A stretch of DNA of 64,000 nucleotides from contig JAXDDX010000001.1 in NCBI GenBank assembly GCA_034670405.1, positions 13,898,501-13,962,500 of the forward strand. Reading direction: 5' to 3'. Numbering within the stretch: the first letter of the stretch is position 1; each line of letters begins with the position of its first letter. The DNA comes from Hoplostethus atlanticus (taxonomy: Eukaryota > Chordata > Actinopteri > Trachichthyiformes > Trachichthyidae). The position numbers and the translations under genes are program-made. Shown here piece after piece: positions 1 through 9,953 of the stretch. The notes beneath the pieces were generated by a model. It saw only the letters and a list, made by a program, of their open reading frames with translations. It searched no databases and had not been told where the DNA came from.

Positions 1-2220
1 GAAATCTGCCGGTGGGGTGAGATCATTTCACTTCAAAAATGAAAATTAACTTTTATCAACAACTTTATTGAATCAGTTGTTATTTTTTTGATACTAGTGG
101 AGTGATCTGCCTTATTATCTGCCTCGTGTCAAGATATTAATGCTCGTTTCCTGAAACAAGGTTGAAACACGTAGCATTATCTCATTCCATTGGCATGATT
201 ATTTTCTTGTTTTTAAAAAAATAAGCTTTTGATACTGAATGCAGTATGAGACTAAATGACTTGTTAAAATGGAAGTTTTTTGAAGGATGTTTTTGAAGGG
301 TTGTGTACTGTAGCTCATCTCTACTCTAAACATCTAACCTTGATTCTGGACATTTATCGAGTGAGGTTTCAAAGAAATGCTACAAGGGCTCTTTATCTCC
401 TCCTCAATCAGCGTTCATACATCTCCTGCGATAAACAAGATTATGGGTATCGTCTTTGTTGATCCCTGAGTGGTTATTGAGGCTCTTACAGCAGTATCTC
501 GCTCATCTCAGATGTTTTGGGTCAATACATCCCCTCCCTCCAAGTGATGGTTTTGATTGGTTTTTGGTGTGGGAACACACACAGATAGCAGCGACCACCA
601 GCAGATGAAAGGAGCAACAGGGGAGAAGCAGAGTTTGAAGCGCTGTCTACCTCAAAAGGAAGTAATCTTTTGTAAGCAGCGTTTGCCTCACAAAACTATA
701 GATCGCGCCAGATAGGATTATGAGCGCCAGCAATTTAGATGATAGCTACAATTTAGAGAAGCGCAGATAATAGGCTACCACTATGAGCAACGATGTAACT
801 GAAGCGATTGGGTCATTAGAGAACGTATTATATACCCTACATGCCTATAAACAAATGAAGCGTTATTAATATGATTGATTTATTAATAAGAACTGATTGC
901 AAGTCATTTGCAGCCTCATCCATCACTGTGAAATTCAGTGAATATTTTTTGATTAAAAAAAAAGATTATTTTCCAAAACCAAATTGAAGCTGAATTGAAC
1001 TCAATTGAGTTTTCATCCCAAATGAAATATCCATTATTATGTGACACCTTATAAAATGATTGATACCATAAAACTAAAACAAATCTTGGTGTTTTTTTTA
1101 TTTGATAGTAGGCAGCTTGGTCATTGGTTGACAACATGATAATGCTACAGACTGGGCCCTCAATATTTCAGGGATATTAAATGATAAATGATATTAAATC
1201 TTTCGGCCCAGTTCCATTATTTGGAACAGAACCCTAAATTACTTATTTCTCAGCATGATTTCCCTCCGGTTAATGCAGTTGGCCACAACTCACAACAACC
1301 AATCAAACACGCCCAAAAGAGTTCTTGAGTTATTGGAGTTTATTTCACCTGGAAATGACAAGAAAACTCTGTTCAAGGCAATTCATGTCTTTTTTTTTTC
1401 TCGTAAAAGTGTTTAGCACAGCTGTGTCTTGTCCATGTATCTACAGGTTTGAAAGCCATGCGCCTACAGGTACATGTGGAAGTGACAATTTGATTATTTG
1501 TTTCATTTGTTTATTTATTATTAGTATTGTTTTATGATTATAATTACTATTACTTCTCTTTTCTTTCTCTTTGTCATCTTGACATCATTGTAATTGAGGG
1601 CAACCTCAATGATTCCTCCAGACTTAAATAAAGGTTGAAGGTACAGGTTTCAAGCCAAAGGACAAAGGACACATGGGTCAGTGCACTGAGGGTCAGTACC
1701 GGGGTTAAAAGGATAACAGACAAACAAATAAGAATGGCACTTTGTTCATTATCAGCATCCCACTCTCTGGGGTAGGTGTCATGCAACGTTTCAATTGGAG
1801 CCACAGAGAGGCCCATCAGTGTGTTTAATGTGTGGTGGCGACAGATTTAGAAGATTCAGAGTAATGGAATAATCACAGCAGTGAGGAGTCATGCAAGACT
1901 AGTTGTGGTGACCTTGGGTTTCGTCGATGCATTTGGCCGTCTCTATCCCCCTGCGAACAACAGAAGGGCCGTTGTCTTTCGGACAACGTCAGCTCAAAAC
2001 CGATCTCAGGATAGATTTCATACCAGAGGCCTGTGGATGAAGAGAATACGGCCGAGGGAGGGTGGGGGGAAATCGAATTTAGACAAAGATCAAAACTGCA
2101 GTGAGATTGAAGTGCTATTGTTATCAGGATGAGGTTTTGTACCCTTTGAAGTCATTTAACAGTCATTATAAAAAGAGCTGTGATATGTTGTACAGATTAA
2201 TAATGTATCCCCATGGCTAC
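1..2220. other. non-coding AT-rich DNA, nothing recognised
   Basis: This stretch has only short open frames (up to about 83 codons) with no family signature, no tRNA-like boxes and no paired terminal repeats that I could find. It is AT-rich, with A/T homopolymers near 950-960 and 1385-1400. I treat it as unique intergenic or intronic sequence. Confidence 0.6.
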
Positions 2221-2244
2221 GTGTGTGTGTGTGTGTGTGTGTGT
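2221..2244. repeat. (GT)12 microsatellite
   Basis: Twelve uninterrupted GT units lie directly beside the left end of a Tc1-type MITE that begins six bases later. Confidence 0.97.
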
Positions 2245-2249
2245 TCATA

Positions 2250-2603
2250 CGGTGGGGTCCAAAAGTCTGAGTCCACTGTTTCTTTTCATCATTTATCAAA
2301 AACAAACCTTTTATTTTTTATTCAGTTGATTCTTCTTATTTTATTCTTATTATTTACAACTGATACATATAAAAAATGTAGATCTTTGAGAAATGTTGGT
2401 ATGAAATTGAAATAAATCTGACTATCTTGTTCGCACACCATTTGGTCAGGTTTTCTCAAGTTGTCCTCACAACATATATTTCATTCAGATATTAACACAT
2501 GTATGCTCCTAATACAGTGTGAACTGTTTTTTTTCAAATGATGTAATCTTGTTGTCGAAATATCATTTAACTAAAAATGTGTATTTGTTTTTGGACCCCA
2601 CAG
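2250..2603. mobile_element. non-autonomous Tc1/mariner-type MITE
   Basis: The left end reads CGGTGGGGTCCAAAAGTC after a TA dinucleotide (2248-2249). The right end reads TTTTTGGACCCCACAG, so both ends carry the inverted core TGGGGTCCAAAA. The GGGGTCCAAAAGTCTGAG terminus is typical of a widespread fish Tc1-like family. TA is the expected target duplication; the right flank is CA, probably a later mutation. The 354-bp interior is AT-rich and has no transposase motif, so the copy is a non-autonomous derivative. A poly-T run lies near 2527-2534. Superfamily assignment rests on the ends and the TA flank. Confidence 0.75.
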
Positions 2604-2944
2604 CACACACATGTACGCAAGGCTGTTTGTGTGTAGATGTGCATGTCACTGTGTCTGTGTGTGTGTCAGCTTCTACACACTTGCAGACGCTGTGTGTAAT
2701 TGTGTTGTCACTGAGGTGTGCAGTGAGCCGCTGAGTGGGAGCGTGAGGGGAGGAGGGGCTGAAGCAGAGAAGACTCAGCATGCTGGTGGTCTGAGAGGGG
2801 TGAGGAGGTCGGCGCTGAATGTTTTCTTCACCCACAGGGACTAAAAAGAGGATCTGTTTGTCTCCGTCAACAAAGACGGTGGGGGAGTAAGTGGAGGGTA
2901 CCCCATAATTATCACTCAAGAGGCACAGCCATACAGAACAGACA

Positions 2945-2948
<4 letters not shown>

Positions 2949-2976
<28 letters not shown>
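2949..2976. repeat. (CA)14 microsatellite
   Basis: Fourteen CA units in a row. Confidence 0.97.
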
Positions 2977-3013
2977 GGCACATGCTGGTACTCACATGCA
3001 CACTGCATCTTTA

Positions 3014-3068
3014 TCTCTCTCTCTCTCTCCATCTCTCTCTCTCTCTCTCTCCCTCTCTCCCTCTCTCT
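3014..3068. repeat. (CT)n microsatellite, interrupted
   Basis: A 55-base pyrimidine tract of CT units broken by a CCA and by CCC interruptions. The complement is a polypurine GA tract. Confidence 0.95.
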
Positions 3069-3211
3069 GAGATCCAGATCAGTGTATCCGTAATGCCCTT
3101 CTCAGTAGACTGACAGATGATATAGCCTGCCCTTTGGGCTCCAGTCGGAATGGCTACAGATCAATACCCAAGCTGGCTGCCTGTCAACATCTACACACAC
3201 GCATATGCATG

Positions 3212-3227
3212 CACACACACACACACA

Positions 3228-3269
<42 letters not shown>
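3212..3269. repeat. (CA)n microsatellite, one interruption
   Basis: CA units over 58 bases with a single T interruption near 3234; one of the longest CA arrays in the window. Confidence 0.97.
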
Positions 3270-3271
<2 letters not shown>

Positions 3272-3542
3272 CAGGCAGCATCAAAGCCCATCTGAGCCTA
3301 CTGGTATTTACCGGGACAGGACCTGGATGCGTCCAACACGGCAGGAGGGGACATTCCTGGGATAGTTCCCAGCCTAGAGGAGCAGCGGGGCTGTGGGATG
3401 ACGGAGCGGTGGAATTCTGCTCAGAAATTCCTCTCTAGCCCCTCTGGTGTGTTAAATTAAGCAGTCTGGACGGACAGATGTACCGACTGACTGAGCAAAG
3501 TAACAGGTTGAAGAAACAATAAAGATACATGGTGTTTGAAGA

Positions 3543-3573
3543 GTGTGTGTGAGAGTGTGTGTGTGTGTGTGTG
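3543..3573. repeat. (GT)n microsatellite, interrupted
   Basis: GT units with a GAGA interruption near 3551-3554. Confidence 0.93.
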
Positions 3574-3686
3574 GCAGCCGTTTAACCTCTGAGGGAGTAT
3601 TTGTGTGTGGTCATTTGTGACTGACACCTCATGATGCACTGGTGTGGTGTGGCTTAATTAGTTGAGTATGCAAGTTAAAGGTTTAA

Positions 3687-4020
3687 CAACCTCCCACATC
3701 CGTTCTCTCCACTGGCTCCCTGTAGCAGCTCCTCCAGTTCAAGACCCTGGTGCTAAAGGAACAGCTCCTTCTTACCTCCAGGCTATGGTCAAGCCTTACA
3801 CCCACGCCCGACCACTTCGCTCTGCTGCCTCGAGGCGACTGGTTGCCCCGTCGCTCAGAGGCCCCTACAGCCGATCTACACAGTCACAGCTCCTCTCTGT
3901 CCTGGCCTCACAGTGGTGGAATGAACTCCCCACTGATGTCAGGGCAGCTGAGTCGCTGCCCATCTTTCGCCGCAGGCTGAAAACCCACCTCTTCAAGAAA
4001 CACTACCCTGACCCTTCCTC
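3687..4020 (+). pseudogene. LINE 3' end, C-terminus of ORF2 (L2/CR1-like)
   Basis: The plus-strand translation (frame of 3662-4027) shows the sequence that follows the reverse transcriptase domain in L2/CR1/Rex-type non-LTR retrotransposons. It has IRSLHWLPV, then GTAPSYLQ, a PLRSA segment, WNELPTDVR and finally RRRLKTHLFKK, in the usual order. The part between LHWLPV and GTAPSYL is out of frame: an alternative frame reads FKTLVL at the expected place, which implies at least one indel. Only about 110 residues of the C-terminus remain, with no endonuclease and no reverse transcriptase core, as expected for 5' truncation. A (TAGA)n tail follows immediately. The clade is inferred from motif style. 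Confidence 0.75.
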
Positions 4021-4047
4021 TAGATAGATAGATAGATAGATAGATAG
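4021..4047 (+). repeat. (TAGA)n tail of the LINE fragment
   Basis: Almost seven TAGA units directly follow the LINE coding remnant. L2/CR1-type elements often end in short tandem repeats instead of poly(A), so this is probably the 3' terminus of the element; an unrelated adjacent microsatellite is less likely. Confidence 0.8.
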
Positions 4048-5002
4048 TGTGGAACAGCAGCAGAGCTTGCCAGCGTCTCTAAGAAGACATCCGGCTCCGC
4101 TCAGGCACCACTAGGCAGAGTAATTACTCTCACGGCTCGAGACATTACGGGTCTTCTCTCCTTCCCCAACATCGTTCTACCGTGCAGGACGTCTTTATTG
4201 GACATCCGCAATGAAACGACGTCGGGAAATATTTGTCAAGCCACAACCGAAAAAGAAAATGTAGTTCATATTCATGTTTCTGTTCATTTATATTCATTCA
4301 TTAGTTTACGGAAGAGCAGACCCTCGTATTGTATTACTACGAGACAACTGACTCACACACACACACACACACAAACGTTCACACATGCATACATAATGGC
4401 ACATTGTTTTTGTTGACAACCAAGGCCGTTGCGGAGGAACCAATTTCATGTCAAATGGAGGCCTTCAGGGACCCAAATTGAATTGCTTATCATTTCCAAA
4501 TACACGATGCCCCTTCAATATGCTCCCGCTGTCTTTCTCCAAATGGAACCAATGTCTGCACACGTGAACAAACAGCGTCCAATGGGTGCCATCATCCCGT
4601 CTCGCGTTGTGTCTCAATGATCTCCAGCGCCACGTAAAATAAAAATGATACATAAATAAATTCGACCACAGACTTGACACTCGGTCTCACGGAGATCCTC
4701 CCCCCCCTCAACAACGATGCAACCCTCCCCCGTCTCAGCCTGCCGGTAATTCATTGTCTCCCGCTGCCATAGCACAGTCAATCAATAGCCAATTAAAGAC
4801 GGGCGCATGAGGTCTCCGGTGGCCACCGGTGCGTGTAGTGCTTGGCCAGGGAAATAAAAATGCAAATGGTTCATTGGAGGAGACGCGTCAGTTGGTATCT
4901 TTCAGCTATAGGAGAGGAGGAGGGAGGGAGGAGGACAGACAAAGAGGAGCCCACACACACTCCACCACAGTCTTGATTACTCCTCATCTCCCTGCACTTT
5001 AC
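4048..5002. other. non-coding spacer
   Basis: Unique-looking sequence with a short (CA)10 array at 4354-4373 and a GA-rich stretch near 4912-4940. No gene or repeat family recognised. Confidence 0.6.
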
Positions 5003-5004
5003 TA

Positions 5005-5584
5005 CACTAGATGGCCAAAAGTCAGTGGACACCCCTACTAATAAATAGTTCAGGTGTTTCAGCCACCCTGTTCTTCAGGGTTTGGGCTTGGCCCCTTAGT
5101 TCCAGTGAAGGGTAATCTTAAAGCTACAGGATACCAAGACATTTTAGCCAATTGGGCGCTTCCAACTTTGTGGCAACAGTTTGGAGAAGGCCCTTTGTTG
5201 TTCCAGCATGACTGTGCCCCTGTGCACAAAGCGAGGTCCATAAAGACATGGTTAGACCAGTTTGGTGTGGAGGATCTCGATTGTCCTGCACAGAGCCCTG
5301 ACCTCAACCCCATTGAACACCTTTGGGAGGAATCAGAACGCTGATAGCGAGCCAGGCCTTCTCGTCCAACAACTCTGCCTGACCTCACTAATGCTCTTTT
5401 GGCTGAATGGGCACAAATTCCCACAGACACTCCAACAGCTTGTGGAAAGCCTTCCCAGAAGAGTGGCGGCTGTTATGAAAGGAGGTCCAACTCCATATTA
5501 ATGCCCATGGTTTTAGAATGGGATGTCCAGCAAGCTCATATAGGTGTGATGGTCAGGTGGCCACTGACTTTTGGCCATATAGTG
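5005..5584 (+). mobile_element. Tc1-like DNA transposon, internally deleted
   Basis: The element is bounded by TA dinucleotides (5003-5004 and 5585-5586) and inverted ends. The left end starts CACTAGATGGCCAAAAGTCA; the reverse complement of the right end starts CACTATATGGCCAAAAGTCA. About 27 of the first 29 positions match. The 580-bp length is far below the roughly 1.3-1.6 kb of a complete Tc1-like element. Only the C-terminal part of the transposase remains, so the N-terminal helix-turn-helix domain and first catalytic Asp are gone. The copy cannot encode a working transposase, but both ends look intact enough to have been mobilised in trans. Confidence 0.9.
5054..5501 (+). pseudogene. Tc1-like transposase C-terminal fragment
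   Basis: The frame at 5054-5344 contains FQHDCAPVHKA, then CPAQSPDLNPIEHLWEE. These hold the second catalytic Asp and the final Glu of the DD34E triad; I count exactly 34 residues between them, the Tc1 spacing. The frame then stops after EESER. The downstream C-terminal motif (LVESLPRRV, then KGGPTPY) continues in another frame, to 5501, showing a frameshift. The DNA-binding domains and first Asp are absent. In an intact element the product would be a nuclear cut-and-paste transposase that joins the ends to TA sites; this copy is dead. Confidence 0.9.
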
Positions 5585-5644
5585 TATGTGACGAATAAAG
5601 TTCATTCATGAACCTCTTTCTCTCACATTTGAACTAATTTTCAA

Positions 5645-5790
5645 CCTTAATTTTCAAGGTCCTGTGGACGTCAACATTGGACGTTCAGAAGACGTCATAA
5701 AAACTTTAATTACGCCTCCTCAGGGGACGTCTTTTCAACGTGCGACAAAGACATTCAAAAGACGTCTTTTGGACGTGTCTTTGCTCAGTG
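5645..5790 (-). mobile_element. ACGTC-rich terminus of a CACTA-like transposon
   Basis: ACGT-centred motifs (GGACGTC, AGACGTC, AACGTG and similar) occur many times within about 120 bp, in both orientations. The segment ends at 5790 in TTTGCTCAGTG, which on the minus strand reads CACTGAGCAAA. A CACTG start with dense short subterminal repeats is the architecture of En/Spm (CACTA) ends, where the repeats bind transposase. No partner end is visible, so this is a terminal fragment at best. The assignment is inference from terminus and repeat layout. Confidence 0.4.
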
Positions 5791-5877
5791 GGTAGCTACC
5801 TATGGTCAGAGAGGCCTGAGGGATTGGGGGGGGCTGGATCAGGGGTTGTGAGGTGTGCATACATGTGTGCATGTGTT

Positions 5878-5880
<3 letters not shown>

Positions 5881-5919
<39 letters not shown>
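5881..5919. repeat. (GT)19 microsatellite
   Basis: About 39 bases of uninterrupted GT, 21 bases from a perfect 18-bp-arm hairpin. Confidence 0.97.
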
Positions 5920-5924
<5 letters not shown>

Positions 5925-5940
5925 GAGTGTTTGTCTGTCA

Positions 5941-5988
5941 ATATGACTGAATGATCTGCCTGCTGAAGGACAGATCATTCAGTCATAT
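5941..5988. repeat. perfect hairpin, 18-bp arms and 12-nt loop
   Basis: The left arm ATATGACTGAATGATCTG (5941-5958) and right arm CAGATCATTCAGTCATAT (5971-5988) are exact reverse complements around a 12-base loop. Pairing stops at the next base outward. No known regulatory RNA is recognised. Confidence 0.95.
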
Positions 5989-7558
5989 CGACACAGACTG
6001 CTGCACAAACAAAATTGTTCTTTGCCTTTGCCTACTGTGAACTAATCTCAGGAGCCCCTTGCCCACCCCCCCCCCCACCGCACCAACCCACCATCTTTCT
6101 CGTCCTCTCCTATAGTAACCAAACACCCCCTGATAACCACAAATCCCAGTGTGGGATGCTCAGATTGCTGGGGGACAGCGAAGCAATGCAACGGGGGAGC
6201 GAGTGTGTGATGTGCAACACACAAAACCTTGACCCCTTCATCCAAAACCCACCCCCCCCATCAATAGCCTCCTGCTGTGGAACTTAACACCTTGACTCCG
6301 GGCCTCTTGAACAGCCATGCATTTACATGAATAGCATTGCAGACCTCTCTCGCCCCCTCTCTCTCTGTCTCTCTACATTCCTCCCACCCTGCCTTCCACA
6401 GCCTCTGCCACCACAGGCGCCGTGGAAGAGCCTGACAGTTCAGCCCCCGCTTTGATCTCAAGGCACAGGTTATCTGTTGCCCGGCTAATTTTAGACTAGC
6501 CCCCCCCTTTAAACTGCGCTTCACTTTGAAGCAGAGCACCATGGAGCAGGGACTTCTGAGTGGTTATCAGTGGGGCCCTTACACCTTTGGGGGCGGGAGG
6601 GATTCATCCTTACATCTATGAAGTGCCACTGTAATCTGGACAGGATTATCCACTGTGCTACTTCTGTAGCCTAATAAACTCTGCACAGAGAGTTATCAAA
6701 AGGTGCAACAACGTAGGCTGAAAAATCAAAGACATAACGCTGGCTAAAAATGCTGTTCGGCCCGAGGTGTCTTGCTGAATAAACAGAGCGAGGAGGCAAA
6801 CGCGGCGAGGCTGTTTGCTATCAAACACAATCGGGCAATTAGAGCTTCTCAGTTCATTTTGCTGCGATATAAACAGATTGTTGTTGCGGATGGGAAGAGG
6901 GGAGAGGGAGGGGTGTGGGAGGCAGAGGCCTTACCTTTCCTATGAGGAGTTGGAGAAGAAGTTGGAGGCGCTGTCTGCCCTTCGCTCACAGACTGGAGAG
7001 GTCAGAGGCCTGAAACCACAGAAACAACGTCAGTGAATGCTCTACTGTCTGTCTTTCAGTCAGCCAGCCAGTGAGTCCACAGTCTGTCTGTCTACAGTAC
7101 CCCTCATCCATTCATTTATTAATTTAGTCTTCTCCCTATCCCCACTCCACATTAGCCCATGAATAATAATGTCATATTTATGTAGAGAAACAAGCTTGTT
7201 GAAACAATAAAAAAAGGAAGAATATAAAAACCCACCAGCCAGGAGTTATTAAAACTTTAAGAGCATCAACCTGGGGCAGATTTACAGTACACAGCAGTGC
7301 ACTAAAGTTGTCTCCCTGTCTACAGAGCGGCGGGCTGGCTGGCCGGAGCGTCGGTCTAGACAAAAAAAACTCACGCGGTGAGAGCGTGACCTTGCACACA
7401 CACCGTGGCAGAAAAAGCTGAGGCGCAACACGAAGGATGCGGAGCCTCGAAAGTGAATGCGTCCGTCCACTTCGCACTCTGTAGCTGTAGCAGTGCACAT
7501 ATGAGATTCTCTTTCTTTACCTTTAACGCTGTCATTGTCAAGCACAGCACTGAGATCA

Positions 7559-7560
<2 letters not shown>

Positions 7561-7595
<35 letters not shown>

Positions 7596-7602
7596 ACACA
7601 CA
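7561..7602. repeat. (CA)n microsatellite
   Basis: Fifteen CA units, a G interruption at 7591, then further CA units. Confidence 0.96.
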
Positions 7603-8012
7603 GGATCTACACAGCCATGGCAAAGTATACAGAATATCAAAGTGCAGCAGTTGCTCTCCAGCATGACTGATGGATCTCCAGGAGCACCTTCAGATGAGAA
7701 GAGCAAGAAGTGTCTGCAGGCTGATTTAGAGCCTCAATCTCATACAACAGGGCGGGGGGACTTTTCTCCCCATAGCATGACTTACGAGGGCACAGACGCT
7801 GCCTTTCATTTCCATTTCATTGTGAGGAATGGTGGGTAAAGTTTTCTTCTATCAAAAGGAGAGGCTGTTAAAAGGCTTGCAGAAGGACAATGACAGTCAC
7901 CAGTGCCAAAAAGACGACACTGCGTCCTCTGCAGGGACGATGGTGGGTCAATATATGTTTTCAGTTTGCAGCCTCATCCATCAAAGATTTAGATTCCCGA
8001 GAAAGGCAGGAA

Positions 8013-8015
<3 letters not shown>

Positions 8016-8046
<31 letters not shown>
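8016..8046. repeat. (CA)15 microsatellite
   Basis: About 31 bases of uninterrupted CA/AC. Confidence 0.96.
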
Positions 8047-8048
<2 letters not shown>

Positions 8049-8423
8049 CACTGTTCAGTCAAGCACAACGCCAATGTTTCGGGTCCCCTGAGCCAGACTG
8101 ATAGGCAGTTATGTCAGGTGTGGACCTTGTTGTCAGAGTTGCCTTATTCTATGACTTTTTTAATTTATTTTTTCATCTTTTCAGATCCTCTTTTCATTAC
8201 CAGCTCACATCTTGTATGAAGGATACGAAGGCTGGGACACGACAGAATGGATTGGCTTCAGTTTTTTTTTGTCTCTCTTGTCAAAAGACACAACGTCAAG
8301 AGATCCCGGGTCAAGGCATGAGTGAAAAGCAGGTGGGCAGGTGCAACAGCAGAGAGACAGAGAAAGAGATCAAAGAGATCAAACTGTAGGAAGCTATGTG
8401 GGAACGGATAATGAGCACGTTTT

Positions 8424-8425
<2 letters not shown>

Positions 8426-8458
<33 letters not shown>

Positions 8459-8473
8459 TGTGTGTGTGTGTGA
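8426..8473. repeat. (GT)n microsatellite
   Basis: GT units with one GAG interruption; they grade into GAGTGAGAGA sequence that leads to the minisatellite. Confidence 0.96.
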
Positions 8474-8521
8474 GTGAGAGACAGAAGGTGATGACAAGTG
8501 ATAGGAAATAAGGAATGTGAA

Positions 8522-9953
8522 AGAGAGAGAGAGCAAACTAGAAGAGAGAGACCAATTGATAGAGCGAGAGAGAGCAAACTAGAAGAGAGAGACCAACTGA
8601 TAGAGCGAGGAGAGAGCCAACTAGAAGAGAGAGACCAATTGATAGAGCGAGAGAGAGCAAACTAGAAGAGAGAGAGCAAACTAGAAGAGAGAGACCAATG
8701 GATAGAGCGAGAGAGAGCAAACTAGAAGAGAGAGAGCAAACTAGAAGAGAGAGACCAATGGATAGAGCGAGAGAGAGCAAACTAGAAGAGAGAGCAAACT
8801 AGAAGAGAGAGACCAATTGAGCAAACTAGAAGAGAGAGACCAATTGATAGAGCGAGAGAGAGCAAACTAGGAGAGACCAATTGATAGAGCGAGAGAGAGC
8901 AAACTAGAAGAGAGAGACCAACTGATAGAGCGAGAGAGAGCAAACTAGAAGAGAGAGACCAACTGATAGAGCGAGAGAGCAAACTAGAAGAGAGAGACCA
9001 ATTGATAGAGCAAGAGAGAGCAAACTAGAAGAGAGAGAGCAAACTAGAAGAAAGAGAGCAAACTAGAAGAGAGAGACCAATTGATAGAGCGAGAGAGAGC
9101 AAACTAGAAGAGAGAGACCAACTGATAGAGCGAGAGAGAGCCAACTAGAAGAGAGAGACCAATTGATAGAGCGAGAGAGAGCAAACTAGAAGAGAGAGAG
9201 CAAACTAGAAGAGAGAGACCAATGGATAGAGCGAGAGAGAGCAAACTAGAAGAGAGAGCAAACTAGAAGAGAGAGACCAATGGATAGAGCGAGAGAGAGC
9301 AAACTAGAAGAGAGAGAGCCAACTAGAAGAGAGAGAGCCAACTAGAAGAGAGAGAGCAAACTAGAAGAGAGAGAGCAAACTAGAAGAGAGAGACCAATGG
9401 ATAGAGCGAGAGAGAGCAAACTAGAAGAGAGAGACCAACTGATAGAGCGAGAGAGCAAACTAGGAGAGAGAGCTAACTAGAAGAGAGAGACCAATTGATA
9501 AAGCAAGAGAGAGCAAACTAGAAGAGAGAGAGCAAACTAGAAGAAAGAGAGCAAACTAGAAGAGAGAGACCAACTGATAGAGCGAGAGAGAGCAAACTAG
9601 AAGAGAGAGACCAATTGATAGAGCGAGAGAGAGCAAACTAGAAGAGAGAGACCAATGGATAGAGCGAGAGAGAGCAAACTAGAAGAGAGAGCAAACTAGA
9701 AGAGAGAGACCAATGGATAGAGCGAGAGAGAGCAAACTAGAAGAGAGAGAGCCAACTAGAAGAGAGAGAGCAAACTAGAAGAGAGAGACCAATTGATAGA
9801 GCGAGAGAGAGCAAACTAGAAGAGAGAGAGCAAACTAGAAGAGAGAGACCAATGGATAGAGCGAGAGAGAGAGAGCAAACTAGAAGAGAGAGACCAATTG
9901 ATAGAGCGAGAGAGAGAGAGCAAACTAGAAGAGAGAGAGAGAGAGAGAGAGAG
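8522..9953 (+). repeat. 41-bp purine-rich minisatellite, about 1.4 kb
   Basis: The array repeats two modules. The long module is 41 bp (spacing seen between GACCAA starts at 8550 and 8591) and combines GACCAAYTGATAGAGC with GAGAGAGAGCAAACTAGAAG. The short module, roughly 18-20 bp, is the AGCAAACTAGAAGAGAG part alone. Variants are CAATTG, CAACTG and CAATGG. Rare variants recur at about 490-525 bp spacing: GACCAACTGATAGAGC with AGCCAACTAG at 8591 and 9116, and a CAAGAGAGAGCA block at 9011 and 9504. This shows segmental duplication inside the array. It ends in a pure GA run. The plus strand is overwhelmingly purine. Minus-strand open frames with LSLALSIGLSLLVCS repeats are by-products of the repeat. 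Confidence 0.97.

Larger units (their letters stand above)
2604..3686. other. non-coding, microsatellite-dense DNA
   Basis: The stretch is dominated by CA/GT and CT arrays. The open frames here translate those arrays into Cys-Val, His-Thr or Ser-Leu runs, which is no sign of coding. The segments between arrays (for example 2700-2930 and 3290-3540) show nothing I recognise. Confidence 0.65.
5989..8425. other. non-coding DNA with simple repeats
   Basis: This holds C tracts (near 6068-6078 and 6250-6259), a pyrimidine-rich stretch at 6345-6375 and CA arrays at 7561-7602 and 8016-8046. Between 6900 and 7036 a plus frame reads PYLSYEELEKKLEALSALRS, which looks helical. It has no clear splice acceptor and no family I can name. 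Nothing else is recognisable. Confidence 0.55.

Noticed and set aside
7405-7839. 144-codon open frame
   Set aside because: Its middle is a His-Thr translation of a CA microsatellite; flanks show no family.
8522-9953. Regular repeats that could suggest a CRISPR array
   Set aside because: The units are tandem and nearly identical without unique spacers, there are no cas genes, and the DNA is vertebrate.
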